The notes beneath the pieces were generated by a model. The model was not told the DNA's origin and ran no database searches. It worked only from the letters and a program-made list of their open reading frames with translations. The position numbers and the translations under genes were made by a program. Below are positions 44,540 to 56,449 of a stretch of DNA of 64,000 nt, piece after piece. Source of the DNA: Anthonomus grandis grandis (Eukaryota > Arthropoda > Insecta > Coleoptera > Curculionidae); contig NC_065556.1 of the NCBI RefSeq assembly GCF_022605725.1, positions 1,364,001 to 1,428,000 of the forward strand. The letters run 5' to 3'. Each line of letters starts with the position of its first letter. Within the stretch, counting starts at the first letter, position 1.

Positions 44540-46900
44540 AAATAATAAGAAATGGCCCCCACCAAATAACGCATACACCTTTCGAATGACATAGACGAAC
44601 AAAGCAAAGAACTGTACCACCGTTGCATTTGAATATTAACGTACTTAATATAGACGTTGTAGGTGCTGTAAAATAAGCAGAACAAGCAAATTAACTAGAA
44701 CAAACGTTAGCCCTATATATAATTATGGACTATTTGATGATGCATAAATCATTTACTTATTTATTATACAAGGTGCTAAGCTCACTTAGTAATATCGAAC
44801 TAACCAAACCAACTAATCAACCTTCAATTTTTATGTGAAAACAAAAGAGACCGAATGTGTGGCCGAATGAACCACTAATAAGACTGAACTTTTACTTTTT
44901 TTAGATTAGTTTAGATTATATGTCAGTCTGCTTATGCTTCTTTTTGTCAATCTGTTATTGAATTCCGTCCCAATGTTAAACAATAGAATGGCCATATTTG
45001 AAAATTACGTATCTACTATCTATTTACCTATCAAACTGTAAATTCTTATCATATGTTAAGAAGGTGATCGATTTGTTCGTATCTATTTTCCTACAGAAGG
45101 CACTGTGCAATGGCTTGTTTAGGTAGAAAAAATCCTTGATCTCTGCATTCTGGAGGTAAATCTGTAGCCTTTGAGGTCTGTAAGACTTGAGTCAAAAATA
45201 ATATAAGGGTTCTTCTTCCCTTGATATCTAGAGGTTAATCAATATGGATGATGTATACCAGGGGATCTGTACCTCTAATTATCCCACCGGAGGCATAGGG
45301 ATCATCCTATAGTATACAAGAAGAAATGAACTAACGGGTCGATAGAACAAAAATTCCTCATTTAAAAATTTATTTTATTTTTAAAGTAAATTAATTAATT
45401 ATATAATTGAATTAGTAAAGAAAGATTTAATTAAGTATAGCAAAAGGCATTATTATAGCTTAAGGATAATGTCTCCTATAAATATGTGCATAAGTCTCTT
45501 TTCACCTTCTTTTTAATATTTAAATATCAAAGATATTTTTAGTATTTTATAAATGGATATTTATTTAAATAGCGACACAATACGTAACAAAATAAATAGC
45601 TAATAATGAATATAACAGCTGTTAACCTACAATTTATACTTACTTATATGAATCAATAAGGCTTCAAATTTCATTAGTTCATTTCAGGGTTTCGTTTCTA
45701 AATTATGGGGTAACTTTCTCATCGGATCAACAGTAATATTATATTACATCACATATAATTGCAATAGCACTTAGCTAAATATAAAAATAATAAATGAATT
45801 ATTGACATACAATTTTTAATTCGCCTATAATATGACATATATAAAGACATACTAAATATATAATACCAATATTTTTCATATATAATATTGCTTGAATGAT
45901 TCACTATTCATATAATATGGCATACCTTCTATCACTGTGATATTTATATTACCCTTATATTATCAAAGAAAATGATACCTCTCAGTAGGAAAAAAAGAAT
46001 ATTTTAGATAAAACTAATTAAAAAATATATATATTAATTAATAATAACCTGACTAAGATAATAAAGTCATAAACGAAATCTCATTTGCCTGTTATAGTTA
46101 ATAGATAGCAGTAGTTATAGTGAAGTTTAAAATATTAATGCTTATAAATTCTAGTTTCAAAGTACAACTTGAATAACTTTATATTGATTTACCAATTAAC
46201 ACTAATACCTTCAAATTTACATACTTTACTTCTTATATATTAACAAAGTTTGTTACTCAACTTATAATTAACTCAAAACTTAGTTTGTAGGAAAGTTTGG
46301 AACAAATTATTTATTAAATTTTTCCCACTCTTTGATTTTTACATCGGTAAATACTATTTCGAATTATACTTTTCTTACTTACTTTGCATATCGATTATAT
46401 TTGCTATAATTTATTTAATGCTTTTAGCTAAGTTTTAATATATAATTCCTATTTATAAAATAAAATCAATTCATCGATAAGATAAATACTATTAATGTGA
46501 TAATAAAAGCGTGTGAATAATAAAGTAACCTTAATATTTCTTGACATTAAGTACTGTTAATCAATTATTGCCAAATATTTTTTAATCCTCGCTCCACTTC
46601 AACTTACATTTTAGTTCTTGCAACTTTAAAACAATATACAATCTCCTTTTACTATATTGCAAATTCAATAATAAATCTTCGCCATAATATACTTCTTAAA
46701 ATGATTAATGATAAGATATGACAGATTTAAACAGATATGAAATAAATCATATATGTGTTTTTGCTTTCCATTTCCGTATCCTAGTTCGCATTTATAAGAC
46801 GTGATCCACTATAAAACAATCTTTTTCCATCATTAGCTTTAATTCTAATTTAATATTCAATTATAGGATAAAAATATCTGCGTTGTATAGTTAAATATTT
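44540..46900. other. Gene-free, very AT-rich stretch
   Basis: About 2.4 kb without a coding frame, RNA gene, TIR or clear repeat. Short dispersed TATA-rich runs only. Confidence 0.5.
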
Positions 46901-46902
46901 TT

Positions 46903-46939
46903 TTTAATGTTGACTCGGATCTATTTAATGTTGACTCGG
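46903..46939 (+). repeat. Two tandem copies of TTTAATGTTGACTCGG
   Basis: TTTAATGTTGACTCGG occurs at 46,903-46,918 and 46,924-46,939 with a 21-bp period, just upstream of a DD41D transposase frame. Could be a subterminal transposase-binding repeat; that is inference. Confidence 0.6.
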
Positions 46940-46991
46940 CCTATAGGAAATAGTTTATGAGCGTAAGCGAGAGGGGACATATGGAGTCTGC

Positions 46992-48056
46992 ATGAGACAG
47001 ACAGAGGGCACAATACATGCCGTTTCCAAATGTGACATTTCTTATCCCCACACGTTCGAAAAACGGCCGATTCCCGTACGCAGCACAATTTTTGTAATTA
47101 TCCATAGGTTTGAGACCTTTGGGTGCTTGCAAAATTGCAGGAAATTCTACGCAAATGAGCAACCACCTGTTGTTAGACCTCTAGGTGCAGAAAGGCAGCT
47201 TCGAGAGTTTAATGTTTGTGCTGTTGCTGAAATGAACTTTCCTTGCAATAGTACAACCATTGCCAAAGAAACGGGTGTTGAGCCTTTAAGGGTTAGAAGA
47301 ATTTTAAAAAGAAATAAGTACAAGTGCTATAAGTTGCAAAAAACCCAAGAATTTTTCTCACAGGACCATGAGAGATGGATGGAATTTTGTCATGAATATT
47401 TGGAAAGGGCAAATCGGGACAAAATGTTTATTAGTAACATTTTGTTTTCAGGTGAGACCTCTTTCTCTATTCATGGTTAACATAATCCGTCCATTACAGT
47501 GGGTTATTCGAGGGAAAATAAGCACGTAAGTATACCAACATGTACACAATACCCTCAAAAGGTTAATGTATGGGCTGGCATTTCAGGTGATTCAATTATA
47601 GGCCCTTTTTTTATCGATGGAAACCTTAATGCTAATAAATACCTTAATCTTTTGAGGGATGAAGTTCTTCTTGCTATTCGAGGGCTCAATATCAATTTAG
47701 AACAAGTTTGGTTTTAACAGGATGGTTGTCCCGCTCATAACGCATTAGTGGTACGTCAATTTCTCGAAACGTCTTTCCCTAATCGAACAATCAGTGGAAA
47801 CGGTAATATTAAATGGCCCGCCAGAAGCCCCGATTTAGCCCCCAATGATTTTTTTCTTTGGGGATACTTAAAAGAACAAATTTATAGGCACGCAAATGAA
47901 CGGGCTACTAATTTAGAAGAGCTTTGTGTTGAAATTAGGCAAGCATTTAATAGTATCTCCATTGAAATGTTGTCAAACACGAGAAGTTCGTTTTATGATC
48001 GATTGACGTACTGCACTGCTAAACAGGGTGGCCTCTTTAAATCTGACATAAGATAA
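46992..48056 (+). pseudogene. DD41D transposase, one 355-codon frame with two nonsense codons
   Basis: A continuous frame from 46,992 to 48,056, interrupted only by TAA at 47,478-47,480 and TAA at 47,715-47,717. N-terminal HTH region: FEKRPIPVRSTIFVIIHRFE. Second HTH: IAKETGVEPLRVRRILKRNK. Catalytic blocks: ILFSGETSF, where glycine replaces the first aspartate (SDE expected), QDGCPAHNA just after the second stop, and WPARSPDLAPNDFFLWGYL. 41 residues lie between the second and third aspartates. The two stops and the SGE change make it inactive. No TIR pair was identified. This family differs in sequence from the other DD41D copies here. Confidence 0.88.
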
Positions 48057-48059
48057 TTT

Positions 48060-49110
48060 TAATTTTTATTTAATATTATCAATTTAACTTAATTTTTTGC
48101 TTAATTTTAAATTAATTTTTTTATTTCCTGTCCAATATTTAGTAAATTTATGTTTACATCATTATTGCAGTCGGTTTATAGTCAATTTTTTGCTGTTAGG
48201 ACAGGCAGCAGCAAAGACTCAAATGAAGCAAAATATTTTTTTTTTATTTGCCACAGAGGAGTGCCGCTTGAACGCCTTAAGAATACTGAAAGGTTTCGGT
48301 TTCGGGCTTCGGCGGGGTCCGCTGCTTCGAGTATATTGTCGCAACGTTGCCTAACTTACCGCGATATAGAATTCCTATAGGCGAAGTTAGAATAATCATA
48401 TCTGTACTATAAATATTTATGATAGCTAAGTTGTTTTAAGGGTAAATCAAAGAACAAAAATGACCTCCAAATTGATGCAAGAGTGCAGAGATACACTAGA
48501 CAAATTGGGTTAAAGAAAGTCAGTTTGATTGAACTAGTTTCCAGTATAGCGAAATGGAGGTTAATGTAAAAATGAAGGAGTTCGCAAGCCTCGGTTTTTT
48601 TTTTCATCAATCGACCCCAAGCCTCACTTTCGACTAAGTAAACTAGCAAGAACAGCCAGTGCTAATAAGCAAAGCCACTTATATAATATTAAACTAATAC
48701 TAGAGTACCTTGGCTGCTGACTGGGTATAAAAGAGAAACCCTAGACAGAACTGGAATTCTTATAGGTCACTGTACCTCTTAACCACAAGACTTACCATTG
48801 TTTTATAAAAGGCGAGACCTTACTTACAATTTCAGAAATACTTTAAGGGCTTTTTGCATGCTGACTCTGGAGCACTAAATAATTTTTTTTCCTGTTCCAT
48901 AGAAAGAACTCCTAAATAACAATTTTGATAGTGCAATGGAATCTTTTTATCAATTAATTGAACATAATTGAACAAGCATGTACTCTCTATGTGCCTTTGA
49001 GGTAAAGAACTATCTCAACTTATCCCTACTAGTTCTCAAAAGATCTAAAATAACTTATCAGGGCAAAAAAGTTAGCACACTGTCAGTCATGTAAGAGTAT
49101 CGTCTAAACT
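48060..49110. other. Gene-free stretch
   Basis: No coding sequence supported. Frames of 85 and 76 codons overlapping at 48,097-48,380 are unsupported and overlap each other. 48,290-48,330 has a GC-richer run (GGTTTCGGGCTTCGG) of unknown meaning. Confidence 0.45.
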
Positions 49111-49119
49111 ATATTGTCG

Positions 49120-49865
49120 ATCTGGCAATTGATTAAGCTCTGATTCTCCTCAAGCTTGGAAATTTGTTAATTCATCTAGATCTAATAACAGCTTGTCAAA
49201 TACCATGCATTTGGGTACCTCTAGTGCCTCAGAGGGTAATGATGTTTCAAACCTTTTTTTAGATATTTCTCTACATGCTATAGCAACAGATCCCTCAATA
49301 CCAAAATTGATGGCTTAAAATTTCCTGTCTGAATCTGAAAATTTGAATTTAATTCACTTATATTTAGCCTGTAAGCCTCTTCCCATACTGTTCAAAAAGT
49401 CTATCATGGAAAACAAGTTTCCCAAAATGTGGCTTTCCAGCTACAAAGATGTCTATATATAGGATACCATCCTTTATTTGACATTGTAAGGAAATTTTTG
49501 ATACTAGAGAGCATGGGTTTGTTCCTCATAGATCAACAGTTAGTAACCTGCTTTTACATCAACAAGATATTTTGCATATAATTGAGGAACATTCTCAAAT
49601 TGACTTATTTTATACAGACTACTTAAAGGCTTTTAATAATGTTAACCATTCTATGTTAGCGTCAAAGTTTAAAGCCTTGGGATTTCCTTGCTAAAGTGAA
49701 GTGGTCCGGAGTTTTTCAGAGGCCCATATTAAACTAAACCTGATTATTTTATCTCTTAGATCTTACTGTGCTTTAAATACTGTAAAGTACTACATTTTGC
49801 TGATAACCTGAAAAGTGAGAGTACCGAGGGCTGTGACAAACTTCAGGCTGACAATAATATTTTGG
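49120..49865 (+). pseudogene. Non-LTR RT remnant cut by another non-LTR element
   Basis: The plus strand reads AWKFVNSSRSNNSLS (about 49,160), LFKKSIMENKFPKMW (about 49,390), then EHGFVPHRSTVSNLLLHQQD (about 49,505) and DLFYTDYLKAFNNVNHSM (about 49,610). HGFxxxRSTVxNLL is shared with the remnant at 1290-2224, so it is likely the same family. It stops at the poly-T run at 49,866, the tail of a minus-strand insertion. No clear continuation was found beyond 51,010. Confidence 0.78.
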
Positions 49866-51005
49866 TTTTTTTTTTTTTTTTTTTTTTTTTTTCTTTTATG
49901 GTAAACACAAGCGCAAGAGGAAAGTCCTATGTCACTCTTGGAGTGGTGCTTGCGCGAAGATATTTGTGGGCATTTATCTTGAATCGCTGCAGGTTGTACG
50001 CGTCGGGAAATATGTGAGGTGGAAGCCCGTTCCACAAAGAAGATGTTCTCCAGATGAATGAGTCCCGATACAGCGACGTCCTTGGGGTAGGCAGGTGGAC
50101 TCGATGTTGATGAGCCGCAACTGCTAGACGCGTCCTTCTTGCCGGAACAGCTCTGGATGGAATCAGGCCTGCCTGCTCAGAGAAGCACTTACCGTGATAA
50201 TAACGGTAGAATAAACAGAGATCAGCCACCTTTCTCCTGTGCTCCAGACTATCCAGACTCTTTATCATTCTGGTTTGTCAATAAGACGAATAGCTTTCTT
50301 CTGTATGGAATCTAGCAGCTTTAAACTATGCTTGGGTGCAGAGCTCCAGACATGCGAGCAATACTCGAGGGAAGGGCGTATTTGAGCCTTATAAAGAGTC
50401 AGCAGCTGTTCTGGTGTATACAGTTTTTTCGTTTTGAAAAGCACTCCGAGTTTTTTGGAAGCTGCCCTGGCGATCTCGGCAACGTGGTCATGCTGTGGTC
50501 ACACACTATTGGTGACTTCGACTCCTAGAAGATGTAAAGATGATTTCATTAGCAATGTTTTCCCTGCCATAACCAGCTCCGGGCCAGCAACGTTAGTCTT
50601 CATCGTAAATACTGCAGCCTGCGTTTTTTTAGCGTTAAAATTGACCAGATTGTTACCGCCCCACTCCAAGATTGCTCTAATATCGTTGTTGGTTGAAGCT
50701 ACTTGTTGCTGCCTAAGATTCTGAGAAGTTGCGGCTGTCGTTGGTTTGGCGGACTTAAATGTGGAAATAAGGGTGCTATCGTCCGCAAAGCTGTAAATTG
50801 GTTCCTAGCAAATCATTGATATATATCAAGAAAAGGGTGGGGGATAGAATGCATCCTTAAGGGACTCCAGCGTTAATGTTAAATTTTTCGGAAAGGTGTC
50901 CATCGACGGCTACTTGGATTGTTCGTTGTTCAAGAAAACTTTTGATCCAATTCAATAATGAGTTTTGTATGCCGATTGAGGAGAGCTTGGTTAGTAGTCC
51001 CTTAT
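49866..51005 (-). pseudogene. 5'-truncated non-LTR RT element with poly(A) tail
   Basis: The T-run of about 27 at 49,866-49,893 is its poly(A) tail. The minus strand starts at about 51,000 with KGLLTKLSSIGIQNSLLNWI, then a VPQG-type box with a stop replacing Q (GVP-stop-GCILSPTLFLIYIN, about 50,870). SFADDSTLIST (about 50,790) has both catalytic aspartates. Then VNFNAKKTQAAVFTMK, LGVLFKTKKLYTPEQLLTLY and RPSLEYCSHVWSS. The C-terminus (49,927-50,268) reads LDSLEHRRKVADLCLFYRYY and ends ATTPRVT. Few lesions, long tail: one of the younger non-LTR insertions here. Same family as 24,990-25,875. Confidence 0.87.
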
Positions 51006-51009
51006 GCCA

Positions 51010-51255
51010 CACTCTGTAAACTCAATTTGTTAAAAAAATGAATTTCTCGACCTAAAAAACCCCTAACTACAAATTTTTGTGAAAAAAAGTTTACTTTTGT
51101 TAAAGTTATTGGGGAAAAACAAAAAAAGTTTTAAGTTTAACACCCTGTATCTCAGTTAATATCAACTTTTGGATATAGGTAAATATAGTTAAATCGTAAT
51201 TTGTACATCAGGAGTCTGTGGTTTTTCCATGTACCATTAATTAGCGGACACCCTG
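51010..51255. mobile_element. Partial MITE-like end
   Basis: The right boundary at 51,255 reads inward CAGGGTGTCCGCTAATTAAT next to TA. An internal AACACCCTGTA is at about 51,139. The left end was not found; the non-LTR insertion may have removed it. It truncates the gene in the next entry. Confidence 0.55.
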
Positions 51256-51257
51256 TA

Positions 51258-53384
51258 TAATAAACCAGTTTTTATTTTAACCACCTGCTGAGTCACTCCA
51301 GGCTACAAGATGTTTTTGTCGTGGTTCCAAATTAGTTAGGAACGCTAGTAGAGAACTTCCAACTTCCTCAGGTCCACAACCTCCCTTGTCTTCTGTCCAA
51401 AGATGAAAGTACCCACTGCCGTTTGTCTGGTTTGTGCTAATAACGTGCACTCTTGTTGTTGTAAAGCCATACCTATCTCAAATAAAATGCAATGCTAGTT
51501 GAAATTTTGGGCAACGGCATAGTTTTCTGCATGTCAAAGGTAATGTATAGAACATTGTTATTAGTTTTGGCCAGCTCCCGATCTTTTTTTTGTTGTTCAA
51601 AGGCTTTCTCAAATTTCGCAGAATGTTAATCTGTTGCTTCACCAGAATCGCACACTTTGCAAGTATTCGATCGTGGAGTACCAAATCCCAAGTTGAAATC
51701 TTCAACAAATATTTTCCTGTATGTACATTACTTTTGACACAACAGTCCCCGGTTTTCTTTCAACACAGTAGGCTTTTTATAACTCGTACATCTTATTTAT
51801 TGATAAGGTGGGTGATAAATTCAGCCGAGAAGGGTTCTTATTACGAGAATAGTCGGACATTTCTGCTGGAAAAAACTTGATATGTTCATGAACAATCATT
51901 TTGGTTTCTGCAGGTATGGCTTTAGGCCGTTTGTGGTGATGACCTCTTTCAACTCTTTTTGGAGTTGTTTTACCAGCTATTATTTGATTTCGAATCAAAT
52001 CAAATTTTTTTCTGCCAATGTCAAGCATAGATAAAACCGCATCAAACCTTTCGAGACTCTCCATTTATTAAAAAAAAAATACTCGTAAGATTTGGAGCGA
52101 ACTGCATGTAATGTGGGCCTTTTTACTTCAGTGGGTTTTATCAAACTAAATAAGTATAAATTTTTCTCGTCAGTTTGTAATGCATAGTACTGGTTAAACA
52201 GTAAGCTTCTGTCTTCATTCGTGAAATTTGAATCGCATTTTAGTCGACAATTTTCTTCACATAACATCTTACCTACACTTGACACTTTAGCTGGCTTCAC
52301 CTGACCTTTATAGTCTGTATATGATTTTCCAGCAGCCTTATTATTGTTTTTTAATTTCTCTTCCAAGTTTCTGGTTTTACTCTAACTTTTCAAGATTTTT
52401 TTTTGTTTGAATCGAATCTAAAATTTTGTTTTAAATAATACCTGTTACGTTTAGTTTTGTAAAAAAAATACCTTGTATGATAAAATTATTTGCCTCTTCA
52501 GCAGAAACCAGTAACTCTTCCATATCTAAAAAAATATTTTTTCATAATAACTGCCTATTTAAAAATATTAAAAAAATACCTTTAACGTTCTGTCTATCTT
52601 CAACCAAAGGAACTATTTCTAGCATATCTAAAAACATAAAATTATTCTTAAAAATCACTATTCTAGAATTAGTTTTTCCTCGAAAATAATTACCTTGTAA
52701 TTCAAAGTTAAGTTCTTCAGCAGGAAAAACCATTTCTTCCATTTCTGAAAAATATTTAATTTTATTTATTTTTCATTTGAAGATTAAGTTTAAAAAATAT
52801 TTGTTAGTTTTGTTTATAAGTTTTTGCTTATTATAGAGAACTAAGAGTTTAAAACATTTTTATATAAGAATTACCATTGTCGTTCCCAACTTCCTGAGTA
52901 ATTAGAAGACCTTCATCTGTATAATCGTTTTCCTTGTCGAGTGCTTGAACAGATTTACGAGTACTTTCAATATTACGAGAATTTCCAGCATCTAATAAAA
53001 AACTAATAAGAAAAGTGTCTTTTTGGAATACTTACTACAATCAACATACCCAAAAAATATCTTGCTATTTTTACTCCTAAAACGGGCACTTCCTCAGATG
53101 AACTAAATTCTGAAAACAAAAAACTAAACTGGATAGGCGGTGATAATATCTCCTATCTATAACAATCGTTACTAAAGCATATAAAAAAATATAATTACAG
53201 ATATCTATAAAAAATGTAAACTTACAAGATATAAAAACCGAGTTGTTATACATACATATTTAAAAACTTATCATGGTCTGTTTCAGGAATGTATTCAGAA
53301 CCAGAATCTTAAAACGGTTCCGCTTCTTGATATTCCCCCAAGTGCCAGCGCTAAGATACGCTTGGTTCTGCTATTTTGGTTCAT
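51258..53384 (-). pseudogene. Intron-containing transposase-like gene with micro-exon leader, 3'-truncated
   Basis: Start: ATG at 53,384 (MNQNSRTKRILALALGG). Then six short exons with splice consensus: 53,272-53,307, 53,050-53,109, 52,875-52,991, 52,694-52,744, 52,580-52,627, 52,472-52,525 (36, 60, 117, 51, 48, 54 nt). Each starts with two bases finishing a G-codon and ends in G before GT, so all introns are phase 1. They encode an acidic leader (DSGSEYIPETDHD). The main exon from about 52,378 holds KNNNKAAGKSYTDYKGQVKP, ENCRLKCDSN, then, after a slip in a T10 tract near 52,070, RGHHHKRPKAIPAETKM and HEHIKFFPAEMSDYS. 51,478-51,281 reads GYFHLWTEDKGGCGPEEVGS and WSDSAGG. I recognise this as a large multicopy insect family, probably DDE-transposase-like, name unknown to me. 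Broken by frameshifts, stops and a MITE. Confidence 0.7.
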
Positions 53385-53389
53385 TCTCT

Positions 53390-54370
53390 TACTATTATTG
53401 CGATCAAAATTAGATTAGAAATATTGAATATTTATCTTCACCAAAAACAAATATAACAGTACGGGGGAACACGTGCTAAACGACTAACGAATAATGCTTC
53501 TGCGTGTTCTGCAAAAAGGTATTACCTACTCTGTTGACACCTTCTTGCAGAAACGTTGCGAGTTAACACCTTTATGCCCTTCAGAAAGTGCGATAATGGG
53601 ATACTAACTCTTTTTTATATAATTTTTTGGGGTATTACTGCCTCTCTTGAAAAAACTTTTTAGTAACTGATAGAAATGGATGTTAACACATTATTATCTT
53701 CATCTGCCTTTTTATATATAACTTTTGTAAAAAAAGGAGTGATGCCGTTAGATAAATAGATAAATTATAAAATGTAAATTGTACGTTTAATACATACTTG
53801 CTTCATTTCGGTGTAGGTTCGTTGTGACTAACCTGTAAAATGGCAGAGAAAACTGCGATATCAGATAAGACAGATAAGTACGACTGCCTATAAGAAAGAT
53901 GAGTTCGAGCGATGAAGAGATAAGCCAGGTTAAGAAAAGAAACTCGTTCCTACTACGTGAGAGCTAAAGCACCCAGACTGGAAGCCTTAATTTTCTTTAG
54001 TAAGAAGACGAGTTGCCTGGTCAGATTAAGAGAGGATAGTCAGCAGTAACTTAGATAAAAGTTTTAAAGTACGTTAACAAGATGCATCTATAAATTGTTG
54101 AAATTTATAATTGAGCGTTTACTATCTGGCAGATTTTTCCATTCACCTTGAATATCTTAAGAATAATCTTCTTTGACATGTTGACTAAAGGCAGAATGTA
54201 TATCTACGTTTTCATGTCAAAACATATGAAGCTTTAAAAAAAAACGATGCAAGTCACTTGAAATATTTTATGTAACATATAATAAATAAATAAAATCCTG
54301 TAAATAGGATTCAATAAAGTTATGCTTTAAATGCATAACTTAAATGGATATGGTCCCATTTATGACATAT
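53390..54370. other. Upstream region without supported gene
   Basis: 53,460-53,600 would hold the promoter of the gene starting at 53,384; I see no clear TATA box. A 22-codon frame at about 53,900 (MSSSDEEISQVKKRNSFLLR) is too short to call. A palindrome lies at 54,318-54,346. Confidence 0.4.
54318..54346. repeat. Palindrome AAGTTATGC / GCATAACTT, copy 1
   Basis: AAGTTATGCTTTAAATGCAT followed by AACTTAAAT is a near-perfect inverted repeat. It recurs at 61,370-61,405 with one changed base in the loop. Confidence 0.6.
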
Positions 54371-54374
54371 TATA

Positions 54375-56119
54375 CAGTGTGGTGACTTTAACTGGAATAA
54401 ATTCAGTTAAAACTAATCAAATTTTATCTCGCAAAATTCCTCTGAGACCCGTCGATTTTTCTTTATTTTTTTTTCACATTTCAAGATAGTTTTTGTATTT
54501 TTTCACCTCCCTCTGTAGGTGACCCAAATATTTCATATCTTTCTGGTCCAAATTAACCCAAATATTTTTTTTTCAAATGGAAAGCCACTTTTTATAAACT
54601 CTCATTGAAAAGAGCCCTGACCCTCCCTTTTTCCTGATTAAATTGCCCTATTTACTTTTGTGATTATCTAAGGGAGAAATACGAAAAAAAATAAAAACCA
54701 TTAGATTTTTAAAAGTCTAGAAATATTTTGTGTTGGTAATTTTTTGGCGTGTTTGTTTATTTTATTGGTATCGAAACATTTCTTGATATTGTTGTAGTGT
54801 CACTGTTAAAGTGAATTTCAACCAGTTGTTAAATAAGTTAACTTATATTGAAAAAATGCCTTATTTGTCCGAATCCCACAAGATTGAAATCTTAATGATG
54901 ATTGGTTATGGGGACAGAAGTGGTATTCAGCTAGAGGTTGTCTACTTATTCAAGCAGAAATATTTAGATTTGCCACCTATTAACCTAAATAAGTTATTGT
55001 ACGGTGTTTCAAGACAAAGGTCTTCTAAAGTTGATGAAAACACCCAATTAAATGTATTGTTAGCGATGGAAGAAAATCTGGTAACTGCAGCCAGAAGAGT
55101 AGCTCGCGAAAACTCTATTCGTCATAAATCTGTGCTAAAAATTAAAAAAAGTGCAAACAAACGATCTTATAAAATGCAACCCGTTCAAGAGTTATTGGAA
55201 GACGATCCAGATCGCAGAGTTTAGTTCTGTGAATTAATGATGAACGCCATTGACGAAAATCGCATATCTTCGGAGTGGATCCTTTTTTTCTGATGAGGCT
55301 ACATTCACCCTAAATGGCCATGTTAATCAGCAGAATTGTCGCTATTGGTCTGACGAGAACCCACACTGGGTAAGGGAAACTAATACGCAATATCCCCAGA
55401 AAACTAATGTTTGGGCTGGCATAATTGGCAGGCAAGATATAGGGCCCATATTCTTCAATGATACTTTAACTGGGGAAAGATATCTAGAATTTCTTGAACA
55501 TGAACTAGTTCCAGTCTTACGTACCTTATATCCGAGTCATTTTCCAAACAGACGGATTGGTAGAAAAGGTGCAATCGAGTGGCCGGCACGTTCTCCCGAT
55601 CTCACCCCACTTGATTTTTTTCTGTGGGGACATTTGAAAAGTCAAATTTATATGAGCAAACCAGGGAACCTAGATGAACTCAAAGAACGTATTAGGCAAG
55701 AAATCCGACAAATATCTCCAGAAGTGTTAGAAAATGTCAGAAACGAATTTTATTATCGTCTTGGGCTTTGCCAACAAGTAAATGGTGCTCATTTTGAGCA
55801 TCTTATACATTAAACACAACTTTTAATAATTTAATGTTTTTTTTTCCGTATTTCTCCTTTAGATAATCACAAAATTAAATAGGGCAATTTAATCAAGAAA
55901 TGAGATTTAATCAAGAAATTCAATGAGAGTTAAAAAAAAGTGGCTTTCCATTTGAAAAAAAAACATGGGGTTAATTTGGACCCCCCTGTAGGTGAAAAAA
56001 TACAAAAACTATCTTGAAATGTGAAAAAAAATAAACAAAAATTGACGGGTCTCAGAAATTTTGCGAGATAAATTTTGATTAGTTTAACTGAATTTATTCC
56101 AGTTAAAGTCACCACACTG
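54375..56119 (+). mobile_element. DD41D element X2, sister of X1, 1745 bp
   Basis: Ends CAGTGTGGTGACTTTAACTG at both sides in inverse, flanked by TA (54,373-54,374 and 56,120-56,121). About 320-bp TIRs are closely similar to those of X1 (33,757-36,256). It is shorter because the transposase has deletions and there is no captured hAT DNA. It therefore shows the native arrangement of the family: the 5' side carries AATATTTTGTGTTGGTAA and the 3' side does not. Confidence 0.92.
54856..55813 (+). pseudogene. DD41D transposase X2, two deletions and a frameshift
   Basis: Starts MPYLSESHKIEILMMIGYGD at 54,856. Compared with X1, residues corresponding to QGTVSKIESRFREVGHVRD are missing near 55,000, and a stop truncates the first frame at 55,222. 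55,250-55,813 continues with SDEATFTLNGHVNQQNCRYW and GIIGRQDIGPIFFNDTLTGE. It then passes directly from LYPSHFPNRR to RIGRKGAIEWPARSPDLTPL, so the block with the second catalytic aspartate (QQDGAPPH in X1) has been deleted in frame. The first (SDE) and third (PLDFF) catalytic residues remain. Its C-terminus EVLENVRNEFYYRLGLCQQV is shared with X1. Inactive. Confidence 0.9.
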
Positions 56120-56449
56120 TATATGCTACTTGTCTAAAATTGAAATAGAACTTTCTTGTATTTTATACGCATCTAGCGTGTCTAAAAGTACTATTCACAA
56201 AATTCTAAATTATACAAATATCATGCCTACAAAAACAAACTAATACATGATCTAAATGAAAATAATTTTGTTTGTCATGTACAATTTCATAAGTACTTTA
56301 GTGATTGGTAAAATTATGAGAGAAATTTGCTGTACAATGTCTATTTCTTGCACGAATGCTTCTTTTAATTACATGGCGAAGTCAGTAGACAAAACCGTCG
56401 ATACTGGACCGACACTAATCTTCATTTATTTCGAGAAACACAATCGCAG

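Noticed and set aside
48097..48380. Two overlapping frames of 85 and 76 codons
   Set aside because: Mutually overlapping, follow directly after a transposase stop, and show no motif.
49866..49893. Poly-T run as an assembly gap filler or microsatellite
   Set aside because: It sits exactly at the 3' end of a minus-strand RT element, where a poly(A) tail is expected.
53895..53965. 22-codon frame MSSSDEEISQVKKRNSFLLR
   Set aside because: Too short and without a partner exon; only its acidic start is suggestive.
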